Part shown: one piece after another, positions 17,024 to 26,320 of the stretch
Numbering within the stretch: the first letter of the stretch is position 1
Layout of the letters: each line of letters opens with the position of its first letter
Source of the DNA: Pseudomonadales bacterium
GTDB lineage: Bacteria > Pseudomonadota > Gammaproteobacteria > Pseudomonadales > Pseudohongiellaceae
Assembly: GCA_024234365.1 (NCBI GenBank)
Contig: JACKOK010000002.1
Location: forward strand, 372,001 to 436,000
Length of the DNA stretch: 64,000 nucleotides
Reading direction: 5' to 3'
The notes under the pieces: model-generated
Seen by the model: the letters and a program-made list of their open reading frames with translations, nothing else
What the model was told of the DNA's origin: nothing
Database searches by the model: none
Position numbers and translations under genes: made by a program

Positions 17024-17875
17024 ATGAAGGCGCTGGCCCAGTTTGCGATGTCGGGCCGCCGCCAGGCGATCCTGGCGGCGCTCATCCTCGGCTTGTTGCC
17101 GGTGTTCAATTTTTTGAGCGCACCGGTAGTTGCACTGGTTGCCTTGCGTCACGGTCGCGGAGAGACCCTAGTGGTGCTCCTGTGGGCCGTCTTGCCAGCC
17201 CTGGGCTGGTTTGTCCTGGGGGATTTGATGCCCCTGATGACGCTTTTGGGAACTGTATTGCTGGCGTTGATATTGCGCGGCACCGGTTCCTGGCAGTTCA
17301 CGCTGCTGGCGTCGGTAGGTGTGGGTATGCTCGCGCTGTTCGGGTTCTCCCAGCAGACGGAAATGTTCACCCTGCTGGAAACGCAGTTCACGCAGTCGGC
17401 TGAGCAGGTGATCAATTCGCCGGAGTTCCAGGGGCAACTGAATATTCCTGGCCCCGAGCGCCTGCACGAGCTGATGCTGATGGCCTTCGCGTCGTCAGCC
17501 ACGGCGATGACGCTGGCGCTGTTGATGTTGGCCCGAAGCTGGCAGGCGAAGCTGTACAACCCGGGAGGCTTCCGTGAGGAGTTTCACGCCCTGCGGTTGG
17601 ACTGGCGACTGAGCTCGGTTCTGTTCGTCCTGTACCTGCTGTCGGACTTGGGCGTGCCGGTGTTGCTGCAGATGAAGCTGCTGTTTGTACTGCCCTTGAT
17701 GATTGCAGGCGTTGCCCTGGTGCACGGCCTGGTGGGTCGACGGAAATTGCCGGTTTCCATATTGGTGATTTTCTACTCGGTCATGTTGTTCCCGGCGATG
17801 CTTCAGCTTCTTGTGCTGGCAGCCCTGGCGGACAGCTGGTTCGATTTTCGCTCGAAGGTGCCTGCCCGCGACTAG
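17024..17875 (+). CDS. DUF2232/YybS-like integral membrane protein
   Basis: The 283-residue protein has about seven hydrophobic segments, the first at about 15-35 and the last near 255-275, with short polar loops. This is the pattern of DUF2232 (YybS-like) proteins. It lies between rpsR and rplI, a position kept in many gammaproteobacteria, and is probably co-transcribed with the ribosomal genes. GGAG precedes the start. No catalytic motif is seen. A transporter-like or assembly role has been suggested for the family, but none can be assigned here. Confidence 0.85.
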   Translation: MKALAQFAMSGRRQAILAALILGLLPVFNFLSAPVVALVALRHGRGETLVVLLWAVLPALGWFVLGDLMPLMTLLGTVLLALILRGTGSWQFTLLASVGVGMLALFGFSQQTEMFTLLETQFTQSAEQVINSPEFQGQLNIPGPERLHELMLMAFASSATAMTLALLMLARSWQAKLYNPGGFREEFHALRLDWRLSSVLFVLYLLSDLGVPVLLQMKLLFVLPLMIAGVALVHGLVGRRKLPVSILVIFYSVMLFPAMLQLLVLAALADSWFDFRSKVPARD

Positions 17876-17954
17876 TGCTTGCGACAGGCGGGGCAGGCCG
17901 TGAAAGCCTGGGATTTGGCAAAGAATACACACAGATTTACATGAGGAAACCAAG

Positions 17955-18401
17955 ATGAACGTCATTCTGCTGGAAAAAGTGGGCAAGCTGGGTGTGGTGG
18001 GTGACACTGCCTCCGTTAAGGCGGGTTATGCCCGTAACTTCCTGTTCCCGACTGGCAAGGCCATCCCGGCCACCAAGTCCAACCTGGAAACTTTCGAAAC
18101 CCGTCGTGCCGAGCTGGTTGCTGCGCACAACGAGAAAGTGGCGGCTGCCCAGGTTCGTGCCGAGAAGCTGAAAGACCTGCGTGTGGCAATTGCCGTAAAC
18201 GCGGGCGATGAAGGCAAGCTGTTCGGTTCCGTGGGCACCCGTGACATTGCGGATGCCATCAACGCAACCGGTGCGGATATCAACAAATCCGAAGTACGCC
18301 TGCCCAATGGTGCACTGCGCGATGTGGGCGAGTACGAGATCGTGATCGACCTCGGCTACGAAGTGGAAGCCGTCATCACCCTGGCGGTAGTTCCCGCCTG
18401 A
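17955..18401 (+). CDS. rplI: 50S ribosomal protein L9
   Basis: L9 binds domain V of 23S rRNA at the base of the L1 stalk and helps maintain frame during elongation. The 148-residue protein begins with the strongly conserved MNVILLEKVGKLG, followed by GYARNFLFPTGKA. The long connecting helix and C-terminal domain (LFGSVGTRDIADAI) complete the family length. An AGGAAACC site precedes the ATG. A strong terminator downstream closes the operon. Confidence 0.98.
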   Translation: MNVILLEKVGKLGVVGDTASVKAGYARNFLFPTGKAIPATKSNLETFETRRAELVAAHNEKVAAAQVRAEKLKDLRVAIAVNAGDEGKLFGSVGTRDIADAINATGADINKSEVRLPNGALRDVGEYEIVIDLGYEVEAVITLAVVPA

Positions 18402-18471
18402 TCCTGCGCACCCGGTCAGCGGCAGCACCACTTTCGTGGTTGTTGTCGGCGGATCAATAGGTGACAATGAG

Positions 18472-18508
18472 GCGCTGTCGCTCCCCTGGAGTGGCGGCGC
18501 TTTTTTTT
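18472..18508 (+). terminator. Rho-independent terminator after rplI
   Basis: A 13-bp stem (18472-18500) made of GCGCTGTCGCTCC and GGAGTGGCGGCGC, with three G-U pairs and a CCT loop, is followed directly by eight T residues. It separates the ribosomal operon from dnaB. Confidence 0.9.
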
Positions 18509-18539
18509 GTGAATTTTATTTGTCCGGTGCTGGTCCGGA

Positions 18540-18563
18540 ATCGCCTGCAGGGCAGGCTCCTAC
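18540..18563. repeat. Single REP palindrome upstream of dnaB
   Basis: A 24-nt REP of the ATCGCCTGCAGGGCAGGCTC type lies between the rplI terminator and the dnaB start, 24 bp before the ATG. Being this close to the ribosome site it may affect the dnaB leader fold. Confidence 0.85.
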
Positions 18564-18587
18564 AGTTACCACGCGGGTGTTTTTCCC

Positions 18588-19997
18588 ATGTCTGAAGTGT
18601 TCGAAAAAAGCCGCAAGCCGGTGGATGCCGGTTCGCTGGCCTCCCTGAAAGTTCCGCCTCATTCTGTCGAGGCGGAACAAGCTGTGCTGGGCGGCCTGAT
18701 GCTGGACAATTCCGTGTGGGATACCGTGGTGGAGAAGCTCATTGAAGAGGACTTCTTTCGCACCGAGCATCAGTTGATTTTCCGCGTGATGGTGCTGCAG
18801 ACCGATGCCGACAAACCGCTGGATGTGGTGACCCTGGTGGAGGCCCTGGACAGCCGGGGCGAACTCGATGCCGCCGGTGGCCTGGAGTATCTCAGTGATC
18901 TTGCCAGCAATGCCCGCGGTTCCGCCAATATCGCCGCCTACACCGACATCATTGCCGAGCGTGCCAAGCTGCGCAAACTGATTCGCGTGGCCTATGAGAT
19001 TGCCGACAGCGGCTATAACCCCGCGGGGCAGCGCGCCGATGATGTGCTCGATGTGGCCGAACAGAAGGTGTTCCAGATTGCCGACGACCGCCCCAAGGAA
19101 GGCGGGCCGCAGGCGATCAATCCGCTGTTGCAGGCGGCGGTCGGTCGTATTGACGAACTGTTCCGCAGTGAGGGCGCACTGACCGGTTTGCCCACGGGTT
19201 TCAAGGATCTGGACGAAAAGACCTCGGGCCTGCAGAAGGCAGACCTGATTATTGTGGCCGGCCGCCCCTCCATGGGTAAGACCTCCTTCGCCATGAACCT
19301 GGCGGAGAACGCTTTGCTGCTGGCGGAAAAGCCGGTGTTGGTGTTCAGCCTCGAAATGCCGGCAGAGAGCCTGATCTTCCGTATGCTCAGCTCCATCGGC
19401 AAGATCGACCAGAGGCGTCTGCGTACCGGCAAGCTCGAATCCGAAGACTGGCCCAAACTCACCGCCGCCGTGAGCAAACTCAAGGACAAACCCCTGCTGA
19501 TCGACGACAGCGTTGGTCTGAGCCCTATGGAGATGCGCTCCCGTGCCCGCCGCGTGGTGCGTGAACACGGGCAGCTGGGCCTCATCGTTGTGGACTATCT
19601 GCAGCTCATGCAGATCAAGGGCTTTGGTGACAACCGTGTGGGCGAGATCTCGGAGATTTCGCGCTCGCTCAAGACCATGGCGCGGGAATTCCAGTGCCCC
19701 GTTATCGCCCTGTCCCAGCTCAACCGTGGGCTGGAACAACGCCCCAATAAACGGCCCGTGATGTCGGATCTGCGGGAATCGGGCGCGATCGAGCAGGACG
19801 CGGACATCATCGCCTTCGTCTATCGCGACGAGGTCTATAACGAAGACACCCAGGACAAGGGCGTTGCCGAGATCATCATCGGCAAACAGCGTAACGGTCC
19901 GATCGGCACCGTGCGCCTTGGCTTCCTGGGGCAGTTCACCCGGTTCGAGAACCTGGCGCGGCAGGACTACGATGAAAGCTATACCCACGGCGAGTGA
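18588..19997 (+). CDS. dnaB: Replicative DNA helicase
   Basis: DnaB is the hexameric helicase that unwinds DNA at the replication fork. The 469-residue protein has an N-terminal DnaG-interaction domain (PPHSVEAEQAVLGGLML) and a RecA-fold C-terminal domain. Motifs include Walker A GRPSMGKTS near 225 and KIDQRRLRTGKL. Further on are the Walker B region LIVVDYLQLM and ALSQLNRGLEQRPNKRP. No intein is present. The C-terminus overlaps the alr start by 26 bp. Helicase loader candidates in this window are the DnaT-like and lambda-P-like genes at 58614-60327. Confidence 0.98.
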   Translation: MSEVFEKSRKPVDAGSLASLKVPPHSVEAEQAVLGGLMLDNSVWDTVVEKLIEEDFFRTEHQLIFRVMVLQTDADKPLDVVTLVEALDSRGELDAAGGLEYLSDLASNARGSANIAAYTDIIAERAKLRKLIRVAYEIADSGYNPAGQRADDVLDVAEQKVFQIADDRPKEGGPQAINPLLQAAVGRIDELFRSEGALTGLPTGFKDLDEKTSGLQKADLIIVAGRPSMGKTSFAMNLAENALLLAEKPVLVFSLEMPAESLIFRMLSSIGKIDQRRLRTGKLESEDWPKLTAAVSKLKDKPLLIDDSVGLSPMEMRSRARRVVREHGQLGLIVVDYLQLMQIKGFGDNRVGEISEISRSLKTMAREFQCPVIALSQLNRGLEQRPNKRPVMSDLRESGAIEQDADIIAFVYRDEVYNEDTQDKGVAEIIIGKQRNGPIGTVRLGFLGQFTRFENLARQDYDESYTHGE

Positions 19998-21132
19998 TTC
20001 CCGCGCTTGGGCGACCATCGACCTGAAGGCCCTGCAGGGCAATCTTGCCAGAGCGCGAGCATTCCAACCCAAGGCCCATGTGGTGGCAGTGGTCAAGGCC
20101 AATGCCTATGGCCATGGTGCTTTGCCCGTGGCTCATGCGCTGCGTGCCTCCTTGCGGGAAGGCGATTGCTTTGGCGTGGCGAGCCTCGATGAGGCGCTGG
20201 AGCTGCGGCGCAGCGGGTTGAGCGAGCCGATTCTGCTGCTCGAAGGCGTCTTCGATGCGCAGCAGCAAGCGGTGGCAATCGAACAGAATTGCGCCTTTGT
20301 CATCCACTCCCTGTTTCAACTTGATCTGCTGCAGCAACACCTCGCCGCGCAGGGGCATCCCGGGCATCCTCTGAGCGTATGGCTCAAGATTGACACCGGC
20401 ATGCACCGCCTTGGCCTCAATGCCCAGGATTTTGCCCGGGCGTGGCAGGCCCTGCAGGGCGAGACGGCAGTCGGCAAGTGTGTCCTGATGTCGCATTTTG
20501 CCTGTGCCGATGATGCCGACAGCAATATGACGCTGCGTCAGTTGGCAGAACTTGAACGTTGTCTGGATGCGGCGGGCGTGCCCGTTGCGCAGCGAGAAAT
20601 CAGTGTAGCGGCCTCCTCCGGCATCCAGCTGTGGCCACAATCCCATTACCAGTGGCTGCGCCCCGGCATCATGCTTTACGGGGGCACGGCCGTGGCGGGT
20701 GAGAACGCGATTGCCCGTGGCATTGAGCCCGTGATGACGCTGCGGGCGCGACTCATCTCCATCAAGCAGGTGGCCGCTGGCGAAAGCATCGGTTATGGCG
20801 CGGCCTATGTCTGTGAACAGGAGCAACGCATAGGTGTCATCTCCATAGGATATGGTGATGGCTATCCACGGCGCATGCCGGCAGGAACCCCCGTGCTGGT
20901 GAAGTGCCGGGTGGACGGGCAGTGGTGTCATGTGCAGGTGCCGCTGTGCGGACGTGTCTCCATGGACATGACGATGGTGGACCTGACGCAGTGTCCGCAG
21001 GCGCGGGTGGGCGATGAAGTGCTGCTGTGGGGAGAGGGCTTGCCGGCGGACGAGATCGCCCGGCGTTGCGGCACCATTGCCTATGAGCTCTTCTGCCAGA
21101 TCACGCCTCGGGTGCACTTCATCTATGCTTAG
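19972..21132 (+). CDS. alr: Alanine racemase
   Basis: Alr makes D-alanine for peptidoglycan with PLP as cofactor. The PLP lysine is in VVKANAYGHGALPV near residue 36, and the second catalytic tyrosine is in GYGAAYVCEQEQR. The C-terminal barrel has CGRVSMDMTMVDL. I start at the ATG at 19972, inside the dnaB 3' end. The frame is open further upstream, but that part only encodes an unrelated Arg/Ser-rich stretch shadowing dnaB. The resulting 386 residues fit the family. The start codon lies 26 bp before the end of dnaB, so the two are probably translationally coupled. Confidence 0.95.
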   Translation: MKAIPTASDSRAWATIDLKALQGNLARARAFQPKAHVVAVVKANAYGHGALPVAHALRASLREGDCFGVASLDEALELRRSGLSEPILLLEGVFDAQQQAVAIEQNCAFVIHSLFQLDLLQQHLAAQGHPGHPLSVWLKIDTGMHRLGLNAQDFARAWQALQGETAVGKCVLMSHFACADDADSNMTLRQLAELERCLDAAGVPVAQREISVAASSGIQLWPQSHYQWLRPGIMLYGGTAVAGENAIARGIEPVMTLRARLISIKQVAAGESIGYGAAYVCEQEQRIGVISIGYGDGYPRRMPAGTPVLVKCRVDGQWCHVQVPLCGRVSMDMTMVDLTQCPQARVGDEVLLWGEGLPADEIARRCGTIAYELFCQITPRVHFIYA

Positions 21133-21162
21133 ACAACAGTACGGCTTGCGAAGGAAAGCGGC

Positions 21163-22545
21163 ATGGCAAAGGTAAAGACCGCCTATGTCTGCGCCGAATG
21201 TGGCGCGGAACACGGGCAGTGGCAGGGGCAGTGCACGGCCTGCAAGGAATGGAATACGCTGACGCGGATTTCCCTGGGCAGTGTCGCCGCTGCTCCGGCC
21301 GCGAAAGCGGATTTTCGTCGTCAGGGGTATGCGGGCAGCACTTCGGCGGTGCAGGAGCTGTCGGAAATTGATCTGGCGGCGGTACCCCGCGTGAGCACCA
21401 CGCTGTCCGAACTGGACCGGGTGCTGGGCGGTGGTCTGGTGCCGGGCTCGGCGATTCTCATCGGGGGCAATCCGGGGGCTGGCAAGAGTACGTTGCTGCT
21501 GCAGGTGATGTGTCTGCTGGCGCAGCAGACCTCTGCTTTGTATGTCACCGGGGAGGAATCCCTGCAGCAGGTGGGCATGCGTGCCCGCCGTCTGGGGCTG
21601 CCGGAGCAGAACCTGAAGCTGCTGGCGGAAACCAATGTCGAGACCATCTGCCAGCTTGCGCAGCAGCATCAACCGAAACTGCTGGTGGTGGACTCCATTC
21701 AGGTCATGCACAGCGCCGATGTGTCTTCCGCTCCCGGCAGTGTGTCACAGGTGCGCGAGTGCGCGGCCTATCTGATCCAGTATGCCAAGCAGACCAATAC
21801 CGTGCTGTTTCTGGTGGGGCATGTCACCAAGGATGGCAATCTCGCCGGCCCGAAGGTGCTGGAGCATATGATCGACTGTTTCCTGATGCTCGACGGCGGC
21901 AGCGACAGCAAGTACCGAACCCTGCGCGGGCAGAAGAACCGCTTCGGTGCGGTGAACGAACTGGGTGTGTTCGCCATGACGGAAAAGGGCCTGAAGGAGG
22001 TAAAGAATCCTTCGGCCATCTTCCTGGCGCGTACCGAGGAACCCAGTGCGGGCTCGGTGGTGATGGTGCTGTGGGAGGGTACGCGCCCGTTGCTGGTGGA
22101 GATACAGGCCTTGGTGGATGGCACCCAGCTTGGCAACCCCCGGCGCCTGGCGGTGGGCCTGGAGCAGAACCGGCTGGCCATGCTGCTGGCCGTGCTGCAC
22201 CGCCACGGCGGGGTGTATATGGCGGATCAGGATGTTTTCGTCAATGTCGTGGGTGGCGTGCGTGTCAGCGAGACCAGTGCCGACCTTGCGCTGGTCCTGG
22301 CCATCGTCTCCAGTTTCCGCGATCGTATTCTGCCGCAGGATCTGGTGGTGTTTGGCGAGGTGGGGCTGGCGGGGGAAATTCGTCCGGTTCCCAGCGGTCA
22401 CGAGCGCCTGCTGGAGGCCGCCAAACACGGATTCAAACGGGCCATTGTGCCCAAGGCCAACGTGCCCAAGGCCGGGGTGAACGGCATGCGTATCGTCGGC
22501 GTCAGCCGGCTGGCCGAAGCCATTGATGCCATGCAGGAGGCTTGA
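21163..22545 (+). CDS. radA: DNA repair protein RadA
   Basis: RadA is a RecA-like ATPase that drives branch migration during recombinational repair. The 460-residue protein has an N-terminal zinc finger (CAECGAEHGQWQGQCTAC), Walker A GGNPGAGKST, the family hallmark KNRFG in GQKNRFGAVNELGVF, and a C-terminal Lon-like domain with GEVGLAGEIRPV. All expected parts are present. The start is 30 bp after alr. The gene is on the same strand as dnaB and alr and could be expressed with them. Confidence 0.98.
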   Translation: MAKVKTAYVCAECGAEHGQWQGQCTACKEWNTLTRISLGSVAAAPAAKADFRRQGYAGSTSAVQELSEIDLAAVPRVSTTLSELDRVLGGGLVPGSAILIGGNPGAGKSTLLLQVMCLLAQQTSALYVTGEESLQQVGMRARRLGLPEQNLKLLAETNVETICQLAQQHQPKLLVVDSIQVMHSADVSSAPGSVSQVRECAAYLIQYAKQTNTVLFLVGHVTKDGNLAGPKVLEHMIDCFLMLDGGSDSKYRTLRGQKNRFGAVNELGVFAMTEKGLKEVKNPSAIFLARTEEPSAGSVVMVLWEGTRPLLVEIQALVDGTQLGNPRRLAVGLEQNRLAMLLAVLHRHGGVYMADQDVFVNVVGGVRVSETSADLALVLAIVSSFRDRILPQDLVVFGEVGLAGEIRPVPSGHERLLEAAKHGFKRAIVPKANVPKAGVNGMRIVGVSRLAEAIDAMQEA

Positions 22546-22615
22546 ACACGATTGTGGTATTTTTGGCCGTCTGCAAGCATAGGCAGCCCTGACAGGAAAC
22601 AGGATCACTAAAAAC

Positions 22616-23341
22616 GTGGACCCGCAAATGACGTTTATCTCGATTGTGCAGAACAATATTGGCAATATCGCCGCCGTGCTCTGGTTCCTGTTGTGTTTTC
22701 GGGGTTATTTCCGCTACACGGCGCGGCGCAGTATCGACACCCCAACCCTGGCCTATGCCATGCACCGCTTCCGCAAGCAGTGGATTCGCAAGGCGCTGCG
22801 GCGGGACAACCGGATTGCCGACACCAACATCATTGCCAATCTTGAACGCAATGTGTCGTTCTTTGCCTCCACGACCTTGTTCATTCTGGCGGGTCTGATG
22901 ACGGTGCTTGGCACGTCCTCCGAGACCGTGATCATGATGCTGGGCGATATCCCCTTCTCGGACAACAACAGCCGGGGCGAGTGGGAAATCAAGGTGCTGC
23001 TGCTGATCTGTCTGTTCGTTTATGCCTTCTTCAAGTTTACCTGGGGCCTGCGCCAGTTCGGCCAGGTCTCGGTGATGCTGGGTGGCGTGCCCGAGCGTCA
23101 TGAGAATGCCCCTGACGAGCTGATTGACCAGCATATCGAGAGTATCTCCACCATGGCCTCCAAGGCGGCCGGTAATTTCAACAACGGCCTGCGCACCTAT
23201 TACTTCAGCATGGCGGTGCTAGGCTGGTTTGTGAATTTCTGGGTGTTCATGGTGCTGTCGGCATGGGTGGTGGCGGTGCTCTATCGTCGGGAATTCCGTT
23301 CAGACACCCTGGCGATCATGATGAGCAATCTTCCGGACTGA
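22616..23341 (+). CDS. DUF599 family membrane protein
   Basis: The 241-residue protein has about four membrane segments, near 15-30, 80-100, 125-145 and 200-225, and matches the DUF599 pattern (ALRRDNRIADTNIIANLERN, SFFASTTLFILAG). I use the GTG at 22616, which has AGGA about 10 bp upstream. An ATG at 22628 is an alternative. It follows radA by 70 bp on the same strand. No biochemical role is established for the family. Confidence 0.85.
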   Translation: MDPQMTFISIVQNNIGNIAAVLWFLLCFRGYFRYTARRSIDTPTLAYAMHRFRKQWIRKALRRDNRIADTNIIANLERNVSFFASTTLFILAGLMTVLGTSSETVIMMLGDIPFSDNNSRGEWEIKVLLLICLFVYAFFKFTWGLRQFGQVSVMLGGVPERHENAPDELIDQHIESISTMASKAAGNFNNGLRTYYFSMAVLGWFVNFWVFMVLSAWVVAVLYRREFRSDTLAIMMSNLPD

Positions 23342-23429
23342 TCTGTAACAGGTGCTCCCGAATCTTGTCCTTGTAAGTGCGTTATAGGTGGTTTACTTTC
23401 ACGCCATACCAATAAGACGAGTACTCATC

Positions 23430-24809
23430 ATGGAACTCTATACAGCCCTCAATCTCGTGGTGTTCTGCGCGCTGCTGTTTCTCATCTATCGCCTCAGCAG
23501 CAAATCCCAGAGTCTTTCCCGACGCGTCTTTACCGGCCTGGTGCTGGGGCTGATCTACGGCTTTGCCTTGCAGCTCCTTTATGGCACCGGCACCGGGGTC
23601 ATGAATGAAACCCTGAACTGGACCAATCTGGTGGGCGACATTTATGTTCGTCTGCTGCGCATGATCATCATGCCGCTGATTCTGGTGACCATGATTGCAT
23701 CTGTACTGAAGATGGATGCCATTGCCTCGGTGGGCAAGATCGGAGTGTCCATCGTTGGCATGCTGGTGCTGACCACTGCCATTGCTGCGCTCATCGGTAT
23801 CGGCATTACACTGATCACCGGGCTGAGTGCCGAGGGCATGGTGGCCGGTGCCCGTGAGCTGGCCCGCGCCGATGTGCTGGAGATGCGACGTGGCACGGTG
23901 AGCGGCCTGACACTGCCGGATGTGATCGCCAGTTTTGTGCCGACCAATATCTTCAATGACCTGACGGAAGCGCGGGACAACTCGATTATCGCGGTGGTGA
24001 TTTTCGGGATACTCAGCGGCATTGCCGCGCTGCTGGTGAGCAAGGACAACCCGGAACAGGGTGCCACCATCAAGTCCTTTGTGGACGCGGTGCAGGCGGT
24101 GGTAATGAAGCTCGTGCGCATGGTGATGGGGCTGACTCCCTATGGCATTCTCGCGCTGATGACCTATGTGGTGGCCAGTTCCGATGCCGATGACATTCTC
24201 AATCTGATCAGCTTTGTGCTGGCCTCCTACACGGCCATCCTGATCATGTTCGGGGTGCATTCCCTGTTCATCATGGGCACGGGCATGAATGTGCGCGCCT
24301 ACTTCCAGAAGATTTGGCCCGTGCTCAGCTTTGCCTTTGCCACGCGCAGTTCCGCGGCGACGATTCCGCTGACCGTGAGAGCGCAGGTGGAAGAGCTGAA
24401 GGTGCCGGCGCCGGTCGCCAATCTGGCCGCCAGTTTCGGGGCTACCATCGGGCAGAACGGCTGCGCCGGTATCTACCCCGCCATGCTGGCGGTGATGGTG
24501 GCACCAACGGTAAACGTGGATCCCACGGCACCGATGTTCATCCTGTCCCTGGTAGCCATCATTGCCATCAGCTCCTTCGGGGTGGCGGGTGTTGGGGGCG
24601 GGGCGACCTTCGCGGCGCTGATCGTGCTGTCCGCCATGGATCTGCCCATCACCGTGGTGGCGTTGCTGATCTCCATTGAACCGCTGATCGACATGGCGCG
24701 CACCGCGCTGAACGTGAACGGTGCGATTACCAGCGGCGTGGTCACAACGAAGATGCTGGGGATGCAGACAGAGTCGGCAGCCCCGATGATGGCAGAGAGC
24801 GCTGCGTAG
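23430..24809 (+). CDS. tcyP: L-cystine/dicarboxylate-type symporter (DAACS family)
   Basis: The protein (459 residues) is a sodium- or proton-coupled transporter of the DAACS family. It resembles the cystine importer TcyP/YdjN along its whole length. Shared segments include VRLLRMIIMPLILVTMIAS, the TM7-hairpin motif ATRSSAATIPL, the conserved ASFGATIGQNGCAG and the substrate-site segment EPLIDMARTALNV. It should sit in the inner membrane and import cystine or a related compound. I start at the ATG at 23430 because the upstream extension would add residues that do not match the family. The exact substrate is inferred from similarity. Confidence 0.85.
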   Translation: MELYTALNLVVFCALLFLIYRLSSKSQSLSRRVFTGLVLGLIYGFALQLLYGTGTGVMNETLNWTNLVGDIYVRLLRMIIMPLILVTMIASVLKMDAIASVGKIGVSIVGMLVLTTAIAALIGIGITLITGLSAEGMVAGARELARADVLEMRRGTVSGLTLPDVIASFVPTNIFNDLTEARDNSIIAVVIFGILSGIAALLVSKDNPEQGATIKSFVDAVQAVVMKLVRMVMGLTPYGILALMTYVVASSDADDILNLISFVLASYTAILIMFGVHSLFIMGTGMNVRAYFQKIWPVLSFAFATRSSAATIPLTVRAQVEELKVPAPVANLAASFGATIGQNGCAGIYPAMLAVMVAPTVNVDPTAPMFILSLVAIIAISSFGVAGVGGGATFAALIVLSAMDLPITVVALLISIEPLIDMARTALNVNGAITSGVVTTKMLGMQTESAAPMMAESAA

Positions 24810-24838
24810 ACCGGGTGTCCACGCAGCACGCGGTGATG

Positions 24839-24860
24839 TGGGGCCCGGGAGCCGGGCCCT
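24839..24860. other. Strong GC hairpin between convergent genes
   Basis: GGGCCCGG, a GAG loop and CCGGGCCC form an 8-bp perfect stem between the stops of the symporter and the decarboxylase. Neither side has a T run, so it is a weak bidirectional terminator at best. Confidence 0.5.
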
Positions 24861-24861
24861 G

Positions 24862-26034
24862 TCAGACGAAGTAGGCTTTCAGCGGCGGGAAGCCGTTGAA
24901 CTCGATGGCACTGTAACTGGTGGTGTAGGCACCGGTGGAGAGCCAGTACATGCGATCCCCGATGGCGAGGTTGAGGGGCAGGCCGTATTTGTAATCCTCG
25001 TACATGATGTCGGCGCTGTCACAGGTCGGCCCTGCAATCACCACTTCCTCCAGTTCCCCGTGTTTTTCCACATAGATCGGGTACTTGATGCACTCGTCGA
25101 GGGTTTCGATAAGGCCGGAGAACTTGCCCACGTCCGTGAACACCCAGCGCTGCAGGGCGGTGTGTGACTTGCGGGAGATCAGCACGACTTCGGACACCAG
25201 CACGCCGGCATTGGAGATCAGGGAGCGCCCGGGCTCCAGAATGATTTCGGGGAAATCCTCGCCGAAGTCTTCTTCGATGAAACGGGTGATTTCCTCGGCA
25301 TAGGTATCCAGATCATTGGCGCGGTTGATGTAGTTGGCCGGGAAGCCACCGCCCAGGTTGACCATCTTGAGAGTGATGTTGTCCTCTTCCTTCAGGCGCT
25401 CGAAGATCACCTTGACTTTGCCGATGGCGGCGTCCCAGGCACCGATGTCACGCTGCTGGGAGCCCACATGGAAGGACACGCCATAGGGTTCCAGGCCCAG
25501 ATCGCGGGCGAGCACCAGCAGGTCCATGGCCATATCGCTCTGGCAGCCGAACTTGCGGGACAGCGGCCAGTCGGCCGTGCCACTGCCTTCCGTCAGGATA
25601 CGGACATACACGCGGGAACCGGGGGCGGCCTTGGCTATATTGCGTACATCCGCTTCCGAGTCTGTGGCATACATACGCACGCCTTTCTCATAGAAGTAAC
25701 GGATATCCTTACTCTTTTTGATGGTGTTGCCGTAGCTGCAGCGATCAGCACTCACGTTGAGGGACAACAGTTTGTCCAGCTCATAGATGGAGGCCACGTC
25801 AAAATTGGAGCCACGATCCCTGAGAGCGGTGATTATCTCGGGGGCCGGGTTGGCTTTGACCGCGTAATACACTTTGGCGTAGGGGAAGAGCTCGTTGAGC
25901 GTGTCGTAGGCTGTCTCGATGGTCTTGAGATCGATGACCACAAACGGCGTTTCTTTTGTATCAGCAAGGTCCTTGATACGTTTGAAAGTTTCCGGATCGT
26001 AATAGTCTTCCACGCGAGTGTATTCTGTGTTCAT
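24862..26034 (-). CDS. Ornithine/lysine decarboxylase, alanine-racemase fold
   Basis: The 390-residue enzyme is a fold-III PLP decarboxylase that forms putrescine or cadaverine for polyamine supply. The PLP lysine is in YYAVKANPAPEI near residue 60. The phosphate-binding segments are NLGGGFP and EPGRSLIS, and the catalytic cysteine motif is PTCDSADIMYEDYKYG. This is the eukaryotic-like ODC type found in pseudomonads. The gene has no polyamine-pathway neighbour and diverges from the mdlA-like gene across a 286-bp region that holds its promoter. Substrate choice between ornithine and lysine cannot be settled by eye. Confidence 0.9.
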   Translation of the reverse strand: MNTEYTRVEDYYDPETFKRIKDLADTKETPFVVIDLKTIETAYDTLNELFPYAKVYYAVKANPAPEIITALRDRGSNFDVASIYELDKLLSLNVSADRCSYGNTIKKSKDIRYFYEKGVRMYATDSEADVRNIAKAAPGSRVYVRILTEGSGTADWPLSRKFGCQSDMAMDLLVLARDLGLEPYGVSFHVGSQQRDIGAWDAAIGKVKVIFERLKEEDNITLKMVNLGGGFPANYINRANDLDTYAEEITRFIEEDFGEDFPEIILEPGRSLISNAGVLVSEVVLISRKSHTALQRWVFTDVGKFSGLIETLDECIKYPIYVEKHGELEEVVIAGPTCDSADIMYEDYKYGLPLNLAIGDRMYWLSTGAYTTSYSAIEFNGFPPLKAYFV

Positions 26035-26096
26035 TGACGGTCTGATCTCCTCCGTGGCGGATGCCTGATTGAGGGGTGGGTTGACGTTGGTGCGCT

Positions 26097-26138
26097 ATTG
26101 TAGCAAAGACGATCTACAGGTAAATGTGCAAATGCACA
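26097..26138 (-). promoter_or_regulatory. Candidate promoter and palindrome for the decarboxylase gene
   Basis: On the minus strand TTTACC (complement of 26119-26124) and TACAAT (complement of 26097-26102) are 16 bp apart. Directly upstream of the -35 lies a perfect palindrome TGTGCA-AA-TGCACA (26125-26138), well placed for an activator or repressor. The factor is unknown. Confidence 0.5.
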
Positions 26139-26320
26139 ATCCGGAAAATTCCTCTGCGGGGACGCTTTTCCGGCCTTGCCGTCATTGTGGCGGAGGCGCG
26201 TACCGCCCGCTCGGGTTTCCCCCGGTTTGCGGATGTGAGCACAGACACCCCGGGACGGGAAAAGCCTGCTAGACTGCGCAGCTTCGCAGGCCTCCACCCT
26301 CTGCCTGCACAGGTATCCCT

